Below are positions 10,670-18,491 of a stretch of DNA of 64,000 nucleotides, piece by piece. The notes under the pieces are model-generated. The model made no database searches. It saw nothing but the letters and a program-made list of their open reading frames with translations, and was not told the origin of the DNA. Source of the DNA: Adlercreutzia murintestinalis (GTDB lineage: Bacteria > Actinomycetota > Coriobacteriia > Coriobacteriales > Eggerthellaceae); NCBI RefSeq assembly GCF_943192905.1, contig NZ_CALPCC010000006.1, forward strand, positions 1 through 64,000, given 5' to 3'. The first letter of the stretch is position 1, and the number at the start of each line of letters is the position of its first letter. The position numbers and the translations under genes are program-made.

Positions 10670-13552
10670 CTAGATTGGTAAATCTGAGATCGCTTCGTCT
10701 TCGCGCGTCCGACGCAGCCACCTGATCGCCGCCGTGCTCGCTGCCGCAGCAGCCATGAGCGCCACGATGCTCATGACCATCACGATGCTCACGTCGTCGT
10801 TGGTCTGGGAAAGCTGTCGCCTCGACACGTCAGTGCGAGCACCCTGCGAAGGGCTGCCGCTCTCGATGGTGCGTGACAATGCTTTCATCTGCGTGATGGG
10901 CGTTGCGGCAGGGCTGTTCGGCCCAACGACAGGCTTGGTGGGCTTCTGCGCGCCCGCGTCATTCGGATCATCGGATGCATCCGGATCCCGCGAATCGTCA
11001 GGGTTTGTTGGTTGTTGCGGATCATCGGGATCCGTTGGCTCGTGCGAATCGTCCGGGGTGTCCGGTTTGTGAGAATCGTCCGGTGTCGGGGTGGTTGTGT
11101 CACCCGGTCCGGTGGGCACATCGGGATTCTCAGGCTCATCGGGATTCGTCGGATCCTTCGGGTCGTCCGGCACATCTGGGTTTTCAGTATCACCCGGATC
11201 GGTTCCCGGCAATGGCGCGCGCGGCGAGAACGCCATCAGAAGCGTGGTACGGAACACCTCTGGCTCTTGATCGGCGTACTCGAACGAGAACAGGTCATCC
11301 TCCATCTCTTTGATGTGGAAGGTGTCGCTCATGCTACCGGTGTTCTCGTTTTTCACGAAGTATTCGAACGTCTCTGCTACCGGCACCTCTTCGAAGGTTG
11401 CAAACCCCTCGGATGCTGTTCGGCGTTCGGAGAGTCCTTCGTCGATATAGAGACCGTAATCGTCTTCGTCGGGCACCTCGATCTGGATGTTCACCGTCGG
11501 CTCGGTCGGCTCAGGGTCGTCATCGTCAGCACCTGGACCCGACGGCTGATCGGGATCGACCGGATCGGTGGGGTCGGTCGGGTCAGTCGGATCGGTCGGG
11601 TCAGTGTCATCACCGTCGTCACCATCTCCACCGCTGATGCCTGGCGGCAGCGGAGAGAGCGGCGGCCAGTCGTCGTCGATGTCGATATCACCGTCACCAT
11701 CCGGGTAGACCGTCATGCTGTAGTTCGCAACGCCACTGCGACCGAACGGCACCTTATGGAACTCCCCGTTGCCCTGGATGACCTGGTCAGCCACGATCAG
11801 CGCGGGTGATGAGCTATCCGGATTGAACGTGCCATGAGGCACCAGGAACGTGCCTTTGATCGTGCGCGAGGTGGCCACGGCGCCTTGGTAGGGCTCCCCG
11901 TGCTCATCGACGAAGTTCCAAAGCACTTTGCTCGCGAAGCGATCCCATGTTTGCCCATCGCTGAGATTATGCGAACCGAGCATCAGCGTATCGGGGCTGA
12001 TCGTGAACCGCGAGGTTGATGCGGGCACGGTCACATTGAGTATCGCGTTGTCGCGGTCGTCATAGTCAATGGAGAGGCGCTTGCCGCCCGCAAGATCGTC
12101 AGCGCTCAGATGATAGACCGCATATCCATTACCAGAAGCCGCCTGAGCGAGCCGCTTCGAGAGGCGCGCGGCGTTATCGAGCATCCAATCGATGTCGATG
12201 ATCTCGTCGAACTCGTCTTCGGTGACCGTCTCCAGCGTCAAGCTGCGGCCAGGATAGGTATCCTCGGTGGTCACGATATGATCGCTGATGGGATTCTTCC
12301 CGTTCAGCATCGTACAGGTGATGTGCTTGGCGTAATTGACGTTCTCGGTCGCCATGATAGCTCCAGGCTCCACCCCCAGATCGGGCGTGATGATCTCCGC
12401 ATCCTCGCCAGCGGTGGAGATGCGATACACATCCGCCGAAGTGAACGCGGTCTTGCTGATCCGGAACACGTATTCCGCACACCCCCACGCATCAGCTTCA
12501 AGCTCCACGTGCTCGACCACCTCGCCGGTGTGAGCGTTAGAGAGCGTGAGCATGATAGGGGTGCCTTCTTCCTTATCGGACTCAACGTAGACTTGAATCC
12601 CCATCTCGCTGACCGCCTCGGTCACCGCTGAGGTGATGCCGATCTCGCCGTGGCCCGAGAGGTGCTTGGTCGCGATGTTGCCCTCCATGTCTCCTTTAAT
12701 CTGCAAGGAGTTCGCCACGACCGCGAAATGCGTGGAATCGCCGAGCAGATCAAGAACCTCACCGGTGCCCAAAGGAGCGCTTCCCACAGGTGCGAGCTCA
12801 GCGCGATAGCGATCGGCGCCCTGATCGGTCACCATGAAGCGATGCTGGAACCCATAGACGCTGCCCGGCGCTTTTGGCTCGAACCAGTTCTGATCGAAAC
12901 GGCCTGGATTGTTCTGATGTTCGCTGAGCCCGTTATTCTTGTAGGCGAGCAAGAAGAGATGATATCCGGAAAGGTCCTCGATCGCCTCTCCCGTGGAAAA
13001 GACCGTCTTCGGAATGCTGAGGCAGCCACGACCATGCGCATCGCCCACCGCATCGAAAACGGCGGTTGCCGTGTGTCCCTCCATGAACGGTTCCCACGCT
13101 GAGGGCTTTGCGAAGACCATCGGCACCGTGGCGCCTGCAAACGATGGCCCGAGATCGTAATCGATCACGATCTCGCTGGCGTCCGTCTCACCGAGCGGAT
13201 CGGGTGTCTCGGACTCATTGGCTGGAGCGACCCCTGAAGACGCCTCGGTCGATCCTGTCGTCGGAGGGGTATCGACTGGCTCTGTCGCCACAGGTGCGGT
13301 CGTAGACGTGTCGGTCGATACGGTAGCCGAAGATGTACTGGTCGATTCGGCGGCCGACGATGCATCCGTCGATGCAGCAGCCGAAGACGTATCGGTCGAT
13401 ACGGCCGTTGAAGACGTACCGGCAGATACAGCAGTTGATAATGCGTGTGCAGGTGTCATCGAAAGCGCCAGAGCGCATGCGAGCACCACTGAGATACCTG
13501 TAACGATAGCAGGATGCATCGTCACCCGTTGCTTATTCCTCATAGTATTCAT
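10670..13552 (-). CDS. Large secreted, repeat-rich surface protein with LPXTG-like anchor (choice-of-anchor A-like)
   Basis: About 960 residues. An N-terminal signal peptide (basic MRNKQRV, then hydrophobic VTGISVVLACALALS, probable cleavage after AHA) is followed by a Ser/Thr/Ala repeat stalk, then a globular region with a block like the choice-of-anchor A domain (LGDSTHFAVVANSLQIKGD). After this come DPT repeats, an acidic Asp/Glu segment, a long Pro/Asp-rich linker, and a C-terminal LSQTND motif, hydrophobic helix and basic RWLRRTRED tail, as in sortase substrates. No sortase lies in the window. The start is uncertain: ATG 13550-13552 (weak GGGA seven bases upstream) or ATG 13592-13594. 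Adhesion or wall display is inferred. Confidence 0.8.
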   Translation of the reverse strand: MNTMRNKQRVTMHPAIVTGISVVLACALALSMTPAHALSTAVSAGTSSTAVSTDTSSAAASTDASSAAESTSTSSATVSTDTSTTAPVATEPVDTPPTTGSTEASSGVAPANESETPDPLGETDASEIVIDYDLGPSFAGATVPMVFAKPSAWEPFMEGHTATAVFDAVGDAHGRGCLSIPKTVFSTGEAIEDLSGYHLFLLAYKNNGLSEHQNNPGRFDQNWFEPKAPGSVYGFQHRFMVTDQGADRYRAELAPVGSAPLGTGEVLDLLGDSTHFAVVANSLQIKGDMEGNIATKHLSGHGEIGITSAVTEAVSEMGIQVYVESDKEEGTPIMLTLSNAHTGEVVEHVELEADAWGCAEYVFRISKTAFTSADVYRISTAGEDAEIITPDLGVEPGAIMATENVNYAKHITCTMLNGKNPISDHIVTTEDTYPGRSLTLETVTEDEFDEIIDIDWMLDNAARLSKRLAQAASGNGYAVYHLSADDLAGGKRLSIDYDDRDNAILNVTVPASTSRFTISPDTLMLGSHNLSDGQTWDRFASKVLWNFVDEHGEPYQGAVATSRTIKGTFLVPHGTFNPDSSSPALIVADQVIQGNGEFHKVPFGRSGVANYSMTVYPDGDGDIDIDDDWPPLSPLPPGISGGDGDDGDDTDPTDPTDPTDPTDPVDPDQPSGPGADDDDPEPTEPTVNIQIEVPDEDDYGLYIDEGLSERRTASEGFATFEEVPVAETFEYFVKNENTGSMSDTFHIKEMEDDLFSFEYADQEPEVFRTTLLMAFSPRAPLPGTDPGDTENPDVPDDPKDPTNPDEPENPDVPTGPGDTTTPTPDDSHKPDTPDDSHEPTDPDDPQQPTNPDDSRDPDASDDPNDAGAQKPTKPVVGPNSPAATPITQMKALSRTIESGSPSQGARTDVSRRQLSQTNDDVSIVMVMSIVALMAAAAASTAAIRWLRRTREDEAISDLPI
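11551..11606 (-). repeat. Asp-Pro-Thr coding repeat
   Basis: Tandem nine-base units encoding DPT/DPV repeats (four to six copies) in the linker of the surface protein. Such repeats often vary in copy number between strains. Confidence 0.75.
13304..13438 (-). repeat. Five 27-base coding repeats in the Ser/Thr stalk
   Basis: Five consecutive nine-residue units just after the signal peptide: STAVSAGTS, STAVSTDTS, SAAASTDAS, SAAESTSTS, SATVSTDTS. The DNA units are imperfect, so the array has diverged. They form a Ser/Thr stalk that would be a natural glycosylation target. Confidence 0.8.
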
Positions 13553-13666
13553 TTGTTCGTCCCGTCTTGTAGGGCAAGGTCTATCCCTATTCATCCTTGC
13601 CCAGGTCTGTAAGGCGCAATTTCCCGAAAGCTCGCATCCGGCAAGCTCCCTTGCGCATGCTCGGCA

Positions 13667-15040
13667 CTATCTGAGTGCGAGCGTGTAATAGGTGCTACGT
13701 CCACCTCCTTCAGTGGTGATCAGCCCATCGGAGACAAGCGTGGCCACGATGGATTTCGCTTTGGTCGATCCGATCCCTAAGATGCTTTCCACATCAGCGC
13801 GGCGAATGCGGCGCTGGGAGCGGAACAGTTCGAGCACTGATCGGCAATCCTCGTCGGCAGCACGCGCAATGGCGGCATCGATCGCCCCGTCATCTTCTCC
13901 AAGCTGTCCACGCGGAGCAGCAGCATGATGCGCGCTCTGCGCAGTGACATGTACATCCCTATCCTCACCGCCCAGCGTGGCCGCAAAGAGGCTCACGCTC
14001 TGCGGAGTTGGGGTGAGCTCCGACCGATCAACCCGATCGGTATCCGTGAGATGCGCAGGCGCTCCCGCTATCGATGGCGGACTCTCGCCTGAGACATACA
14101 GAGACGCATTCGCATGCTCGCGCTGTCCGTCAGATGCGCTCCGTCCTCTTCCCGCGCTCACCGGCGCGCCGTCCCAAAGCGCGCGGCTTGCAGCAAGAGA
14201 AACGGTGAGCACTGTCCGATCGGGTTCGCTCTGTTGCGAGATGATCGGCTCAGGGAGGCCCATCTGCACTAGGGTGCGCTTTATGAGCGGAAGCCCCGTA
14301 CCGGCTGCCTTGCAAACACCGATGAGCGCGAACATCTTCATGAGCGTTGGGTTGCGCGGATCGGCAATGCCGCCGTCAAAGGCAGTCCCGCTTCGTATGC
14401 GAAGGCGCCCAGGATTCGCGTACTCGATGCGATCGGAGCGCTGCGTGACGACCACATGCCGTCGACCGGCGTAGTCAGCATGCGCTAACGCGTTCGCCAG
14501 CCCTTCGCGCACCGCATCGCCCAAAGCGCAATTCGCGTTCGCTGGAGCGCGGCCCAAGGGCGGCCCGACCCCGTCAGCGTTTGCGACAATTCGATCGGAC
14601 ACGCGCGACCAGAAATCGAATACGCAACCGCTCCACCGTCCATCGTTCGACACGATGCGCGTTTCGGTCTCGCCCGTATCCGTTTCTTTGCGATAATCGA
14701 GCACATACCCTGGGAACACCATCGCTATTTCATGTTCATAACCAAACATGAGCAGTCCCGCTCTTGTCGGGTGCAACCGTCCTGTCCCCGGTGACCGAGA
14801 GGCGGCGTTCAGTCGGACAAGGAAGTCTTCCTGCGACAAAGCAAGCCAAGGATGGTCCACATTGTGCGCCGCAAACTCATCTCGATAGGCAGCAAGAGCG
14901 CTACCGCAGAGCGCATCTAACGAGAGCGCCTCTACAGGAAGAGCATCGCCGAGCATAGGAAGACGAGCTGTTGCAGGTCCGGGGGGACCAGCCGGAGGGC
15001 CGGTCGGTGCGCCTCGGTACCGATCGTCTATGACGACCAT
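13667..15040 (-). CDS. RecG-like/AAA-4 family putative regulator lacking the N-terminal AlbA domain
   Basis: The 457-residue protein matches the later part of the 'divergent AAA-4 / ATP-binding regulator' family: LHPTRAGLLMFGYEHEI, then an ATPase-like block ALGDAVREGLANALAHADYAGRR with IEYANPGRLR, and a GTGLPLIKRTL motif resembling GHKL ATPases. A C-terminal winged helix (about residues 390-455: RRIRRADVESILGIGSTKAK) suggests DNA binding. The AlbA_2 domain that usually comes first is missing; instead there is a Gly/Pro-rich start. The ATG at 15038-15040 follows AGAGGTG. A GC-rich hairpin and a box array lie just upstream. Its target is unknown; autoregulation through the boxes is inferred. 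Confidence 0.72.
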   Translation of the reverse strand: MVVIDDRYRGAPTGPPAGPPGPATARLPMLGDALPVEALSLDALCGSALAAYRDEFAAHNVDHPWLALSQEDFLVRLNAASRSPGTGRLHPTRAGLLMFGYEHEIAMVFPGYVLDYRKETDTGETETRIVSNDGRWSGCVFDFWSRVSDRIVANADGVGPPLGRAPANANCALGDAVREGLANALAHADYAGRRHVVVTQRSDRIEYANPGRLRIRSGTAFDGGIADPRNPTLMKMFALIGVCKAAGTGLPLIKRTLVQMGLPEPIISQQSEPDRTVLTVSLAASRALWDGAPVSAGRGRSASDGQREHANASLYVSGESPPSIAGAPAHLTDTDRVDRSELTPTPQSVSLFAATLGGEDRDVHVTAQSAHHAAAPRGQLGEDDGAIDAAIARAADEDCRSVLELFRSQRRIRRADVESILGIGSTKAKSIVATLVSDGLITTEGGGRSTYYTLALR

Positions 15041-15061
15041 TTCCATCACCTCTTGTATTCG

Positions 15062-15086
15062 GCGAACAGGGACAGCCCCTGTTCGC
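15062..15086 (-). other. Perfect 10-bp inverted repeat before the AAA-4 regulator gene
   Basis: GCGAACAGGG at 15062-15071 and CCCTGTTCGC at 15077-15086 with a five-base loop, 21 bases before the start codon at 15040. In the mRNA it would be a strong hairpin near the ribosome-binding site; as DNA it could be an operator. Confidence 0.6.
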
Positions 15087-15114
15087 ACTGATTGATGGTA
15101 AAGACGGTATCACA

Positions 15115-15258
15115 TATCGGTCGTATTCAGTCGCAGAGAATGTAGTATTCAGTCTTAATCGGTCAATAATTCATAGTATTCGGACATTTTCAGTCGTATT
15201 CGCGACACTATTCGGTCTTAATCGGTCTATTTCCTTCCCTATTCAGTCCTATTCGGAC
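15115..15258. promoter_or_regulatory. Array of helically phased TATTCRGTC boxes between divergent genes
   Basis: Direct copies of TATTC[A/G]G[T/A]C or TAATCGGTC begin at 15124, 15146, 15156, 15177, 15187 (TTTTCAGTC), 15197 (TATTCGCGA), 15209, 15219, 15240 and 15250; weaker copies are at 15115, 15167 and 15229. From 15146 to 15250 ten steps span 104 bases, or 10.4 bp per step, the pitch of B-DNA, so every box faces the same side. The array lies in the 305-base gap between the AAA-4 regulator and the carbonic anhydrase gene; a TATAAA at 15263-15268 may be the -10 of the latter. The rest of the gap (to 15345) shows no gene. Confidence 0.75.
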
Positions 15259-15345
15259 GCATTATAAATTCCTCATTCGATGCGTTATTTCATTGCAACC
15301 ATTTCAGGTACCATGAGTTGCACCAACGTACGAACAGGAATACCT

Positions 15346-15948
15346 ATGCAGAATTTCTACACCGCAGATGATTTCGACATCGATGCGCACGTATCAGCAG
15401 ATGAGGCTTTGGTGCAGCTGCGCACAGGCAACCGCATCTATGTGGAGGCGCTCGACCATAAGCGCGATCTTTCACCTGAGCGCATACGGGAGCTCTTCGA
15501 GCGCGGTCAAAAGCCCTTCGCTACGGTGATCACGTGCTCAGATTCGCGGGTAGTGCCCGAACATATCTTCATGGCGGGTCTTGGCGAACTATTCGTGATC
15601 CGTGTGGCGGGCAACGTGATCGGCGACCTTGAAGCCGCGAGCGCAGTGTATGCGTGCAAGCACCTGCATACACGCCTGCTCTTGGTGCTCGGTCATACCC
15701 ATTGTGGCGCGATCAGGGCAGCACTCGATGGCGAAGGAGGCTCGGTCGCTTCCCTCACCGAACGCATCCGTGATGCTATCGGCGCTGTTACCGATCCGTA
15801 CGAAGCAAGCGTTCTGAACACCCGTACAGCCATGCGAGAGCTCTCTGAACAGCCCGACTTAGCTACGCTATCCGCAAAGGGCGCTCTGACCATCGCGGGT
15901 GCCATCTACCACACGCACTGCGGCGTGGTAGATTTCCTCGAGCGCTAG
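15346..15948 (+). CDS. Beta-class carbonic anhydrase
   Basis: Zinc enzyme interconverting CO2 and bicarbonate. The 200-residue protein carries the family signature: C64 and D66 in TCSDSRVVPEH and H117 and C120 in LGHTHCGAI, which ligate zinc or form the Asp-Arg dyad. The start is the ATG at 15346, six bases after AGGA; upstream ATGs at 15280 and 15313 are less well placed. It could supply bicarbonate for CarB and other carboxylations. It overlaps the convergent SRAP gene by four bases. The upstream box array suggests specific regulation. Confidence 0.92.
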   Translation: MQNFYTADDFDIDAHVSADEALVQLRTGNRIYVEALDHKRDLSPERIRELFERGQKPFATVITCSDSRVVPEHIFMAGLGELFVIRVAGNVIGDLEAASAVYACKHLHTRLLLVLGHTHCGAIRAALDGEGGSVASLTERIRDAIGAVTDPYEASVLNTRTAMRELSEQPDLATLSAKGALTIAGAIYHTHCGVVDFLER

Positions 15949-16604
15949 AGACCCCCCAGGGTCAACTGTTGCCCCGGATACGTTTCTGGCAGCACTTCCA
16001 AGCGAACCGACGAACGGTCGGCAAGGTTCTGAAAATCGGGGCCGAACCACAGACGTACCTCATTCGGTCGCACAATAAGCGGCATGCGATGATGTATGGG
16101 TGCCATATCTACATTCGGTTCGGTCGTTATCATGCTGAATCGGTCGTTCTGCCAAATGCCACCGATCAGCATGCTACCGCCGTCCGAAAGAGTGAACTCA
16201 TAGTGCTGTTTGATCGGTCGACCGGTTTTCGGACTTGAAACGGTTTCGGTATCGGACGTCTCGAAGAATGACCGGCACGGAATGAGGCAGCGCCGATGAA
16301 GCATCGAGTCGCACCAGAGCGGTTTTGTAGCACCATCGAGGCGCGTGTTGAATACGAGTTGCCTCGGTGCCCAAGGAGCCTCGTAGCCCCAGATGAGCTC
16401 ACGCGCTTCGAGCGAACCTTCGCCTATGCGCTCCGGGCACGCCGTATCAAAACGCGCGGTGATGATGGGGGCTGTGACCCCAGGATGTGCACTGATCGGT
16501 CGCGCGGGCCACTCTGGCAACAGATGGTCATGAGGCCCCGCTTCGATCCGATGCACGATATCCAGCACTTCATCGTACATGCATATGATGAACGTTCCAC
16601 ACAT
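15945..16604 (-). CDS. SRAP-domain protein (YedK/HMCES type)
   Basis: Forms a stable thiazolidine crosslink with abasic sites in single-stranded DNA, shielding them. The start must be the ATG at 16602-16604 because the catalytic cysteine is residue 2 (MCGTF); a longer frame from 16718 would bury it. Other active-site residues are visible: N86 in VFNTRLDG, E115 in RSFFETSD and H171/H172 in IHHRMPLIV. It is 219 residues, normal for the family. No good ribosome-binding site is seen, which may mean low expression. Confidence 0.9.
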   Translation of the reverse strand: MCGTFIICMYDEVLDIVHRIEAGPHDHLLPEWPARPISAHPGVTAPIITARFDTACPERIGEGSLEARELIWGYEAPWAPRQLVFNTRLDGATKPLWCDSMLHRRCLIPCRSFFETSDTETVSSPKTGRPIKQHYEFTLSDGGSMLIGGIWQNDRFSMITTEPNVDMAPIHHRMPLIVRPNEVRLWFGPDFQNLADRSSVRLEVLPETYPGQQLTLGGL

Positions 16605-16756
16605 AGCAACGATGATACGCCAAACCACACGTAAAGAAGCAGATGCGAACAAGACGGCAAGATACATCCAGATCAACGAGTTGATTTCTGCACTATCGTA
16701 TCCTGCCAGCGAGCTCAAATTGCTCCACCGATATCTTTAAGGTCGCCAATAAAGGC

Positions 16757-17698
16757 CTAACGCTTTTGTCGTTCATACAGCGGCAGAATACCCTTTTCAA
16801 AGCGCTGCTGGATGAGTCGCTTATGAGATGCTCGAACAGGATCGCTCATAAGAATATGTCCATAGGCTTCTTCCGGAATATCATCAATGATCGCGTTGAT
16901 CGTTTCCAAGTCCATGGCTTCCGCGATACGGGTTATCGCCGCGGCAAGATCGGGATTATTGGTCGATGCCATGTAATCGAACGAGTTGATAGCATGAGCG
17001 CCACCTTCACTATCGATCAGGCGATAGCACGAAACATTGGTACCAAATGCATCCTGCGTTTGAAGTTCGCCATCATCTAAACGCTCAGCGGTCACCGAAG
17101 AAGCTCTCTTGCTAAAAAGCGAGCTGCCTAAATCGTACACGGGCGCAAGTTCATACGTCATAGGAGCTGTCATCAAGAAGCCCCAATTCCCGTTGTTGCG
17201 ATCCGGATTCTTGATGAGAGCGTCAACAACGAACATATCCCAAAACCGCTCTTTAGCATCATTGATACCGAGCATAAAAGGTATCAATTCCACTGTCGCT
17301 AAGACATCGCTGAGCAGTATAACCTCTCCGTCAGAGGGAGCCGAAGAAAACCCTTCATCCTCATCGGAAAGAGCATTCTTGATCTCCTTGAACTCGAATA
17401 GCCGCTTATCGGGATACGTGAAATCTTTGCAAGCACACACGATCTTGCCGTTGCGATAGCCTAATTGCGTTTCATGAGCAGGAATACCGAGCGACGCATA
17501 TATGCGCGATCCAATATGCTCCGAGATGGGGCTTGAAGTGTACGAGGGAAGATGGCGTCCTTGAAGATCGCGTGTCGTGCGAGGATACTTGGCGATCCAT
17601 GGCTCTCCTTCAATAAGAATGCCCTCTTTCTGGCCCGCCCGGCCACCATAGAACAAGCCACTCAAGGGGCAACTCTGCAAATCAATGACCTTATTCAT
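16757..17698 (-). CDS. Stand-alone HipA/CtkA-like protein kinase
   Basis: The 313-residue protein has the HipA-type kinase core: the catalytic loop VDALIKNPDRNNGNWGFL (Asp and Asn as in D-x-x-N) and the metal-binding APVYDLGSSLF. The start at ATG 17696-17698 follows GGAGGG by seven bases. It lacks the extra N-terminal domain of classical HipA, and no HipB-like antitoxin gene is adjacent, so it resembles single-gene CtkA-like kinases. A 6-bp inverted repeat lies 23 bases upstream. Substrate is unknown; in relatives, targets include aminoacyl-tRNA synthetases or host proteins. Confidence 0.82.
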   Translation of the reverse strand: MNKVIDLQSCPLSGLFYGGRAGQKEGILIEGEPWIAKYPRTTRDLQGRHLPSYTSSPISEHIGSRIYASLGIPAHETQLGYRNGKIVCACKDFTYPDKRLFEFKEIKNALSDEDEGFSSAPSDGEVILLSDVLATVELIPFMLGINDAKERFWDMFVVDALIKNPDRNNGNWGFLMTAPMTYELAPVYDLGSSLFSKRASSVTAERLDDGELQTQDAFGTNVSCYRLIDSEGGAHAINSFDYMASTNNPDLAAAITRIAEAMDLETINAIIDDIPEEAYGHILMSDPVRASHKRLIQQRFEKGILPLYERQKR

Positions 17699-17720
17699 CT
17701 TGTATCCCTCCCTCCAAGTA

Positions 17721-17738
17721 ATAGAAATCAAATTCTAT
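17721..17738. promoter_or_regulatory. Inverted repeat upstream of the HipA-like kinase gene
   Basis: ATAGAA-ATCAAA-TTCTAT, arms of six with a six-base spacer. On the minus strand it contains TAGAAT, a possible -10 hexamer, so it could act as an operator over the kinase promoter. Confidence 0.4.
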
Positions 17739-17774
17739 CACGGACCTCAAATCAAGCTCGCATACTCCACCGCT

Positions 17775-17797
17775 ACGCTGACAAGCGTTACACTTGT
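17775..17797. promoter_or_regulatory. Overlapping inverted repeats upstream of the flavodoxin-like gene
   Basis: ACGCT-GACA-AGCGT at 17775-17788 overlaps ACAAG-CGTTACA-CTTGT at 17781-17797. They lie about 30 bases before the plus-strand ATG at 17829 and could bind a redox-responsive regulator; no regulator gene is adjacent. Confidence 0.35.
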
Positions 17798-17828
17798 TGA
17801 AATGCCTGAAACAGGATAGGAGTACGCC

Positions 17829-18371
17829 ATGAGCAAGAAGATCCTTGTTGTTCATTGCAGCCCACGCACGAATGGGAATTCCAGCATGCTCGCGGATGAA
17901 TTCATCAAAGGCGCCGCACAGGCGGGCAACCAAGTTGAATGTATCGACGTCGGATGTGCTCACATCGCCGGCTGCATGGCATGTGAATACTGTTTCAAAC
18001 ACGACGGCCGATGCGTACAGCAAGATGACATGCAGCAGTTCTACCCACTGCTACGCGAATACGACGTGCTGGTATGGGCCACCCCTCTGTACTTCTACAA
18101 CTTCCCGGCGCAGCTGCGCGCATTTCAAGACCGCATGTTCTGCCAGATCGGCAAGCCGTTCACCATCAAGCAAACTGCACTTTTGCTGTGTTTTGAAGAT
18201 AGTGATATGGCACGCGCTGAGCCTACGGTTGCCAGTTATCGCGTCTGTGCTGACTACTGCAAATTGGAGAACCTCGGTGAGGTACTGGTGAACAACGTAT
18301 ACGAGAAGGGCGCGATCGAAGGCAATCCAGGACTTCAAGCCGCGTTTGATCTTGGTGCAAGCATCTCTTAA
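17829..18371 (+). CDS. Flavodoxin-fold NAD(P)H-dependent FMN reductase / iron-sulfur flavoprotein-like
   Basis: The 180-residue protein starts with the FMN-binding strand-loop LVVHCSPRTNGNSSMLADEF and later has the flavin-contact motif WATPLYFYNFPAQLRAF. A compact cysteine motif GCMACEYC followed six residues later by another Cys (CX2CX2CX6C, about residues 49-62) resembles that of iron-sulfur flavoproteins, so it may carry an Fe-S cluster. Start ATG 17829, six bases after AGGAG. A general electron-transfer or detoxification role in an anaerobe is inferred; the substrate is unknown. Confidence 0.85.
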   Translation: MSKKILVVHCSPRTNGNSSMLADEFIKGAAQAGNQVECIDVGCAHIAGCMACEYCFKHDGRCVQQDDMQQFYPLLREYDVLVWATPLYFYNFPAQLRAFQDRMFCQIGKPFTIKQTALLLCFEDSDMARAEPTVASYRVCADYCKLENLGEVLVNNVYEKGAIEGNPGLQAAFDLGASIS

Positions 18372-18441
18372 GACGTATCGAATAAAAGTCTTTCAATAGC
18401 CAGATATGGCTTCATGGCTGACGATACGCCATTGAAGTCTC

Positions 18442-18467
18442 GCGTGAGTCCCATTCATGGGATACGC
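18442..18467. terminator. Possible hairpin terminator between convergent genes
   Basis: TCCCAT-TC-ATGGGA at 18449-18462 with flanking GCGT/ACGC arms, in the 120-base gap between the converging flavodoxin-like and ATP-grasp genes. No T-run follows on either strand, so the call rests on position. Confidence 0.35.
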
Positions 18468-18491
18468 AAGAATGCAAATTGCGCTATTCGA

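Noticed and set aside
11535-13440. Tandem repeats that could resemble a CRISPR array
   Set aside because: They are in-frame coding repeats (DPT and nine-residue Ser/Thr units) with no unique spacers.
16059-16510. Further ATTCGGTCG/ATCGGTCG copies inside the SRAP gene
   Set aside because: They are unevenly spaced and fall within conserved codons, so they are not counted in the phased array.
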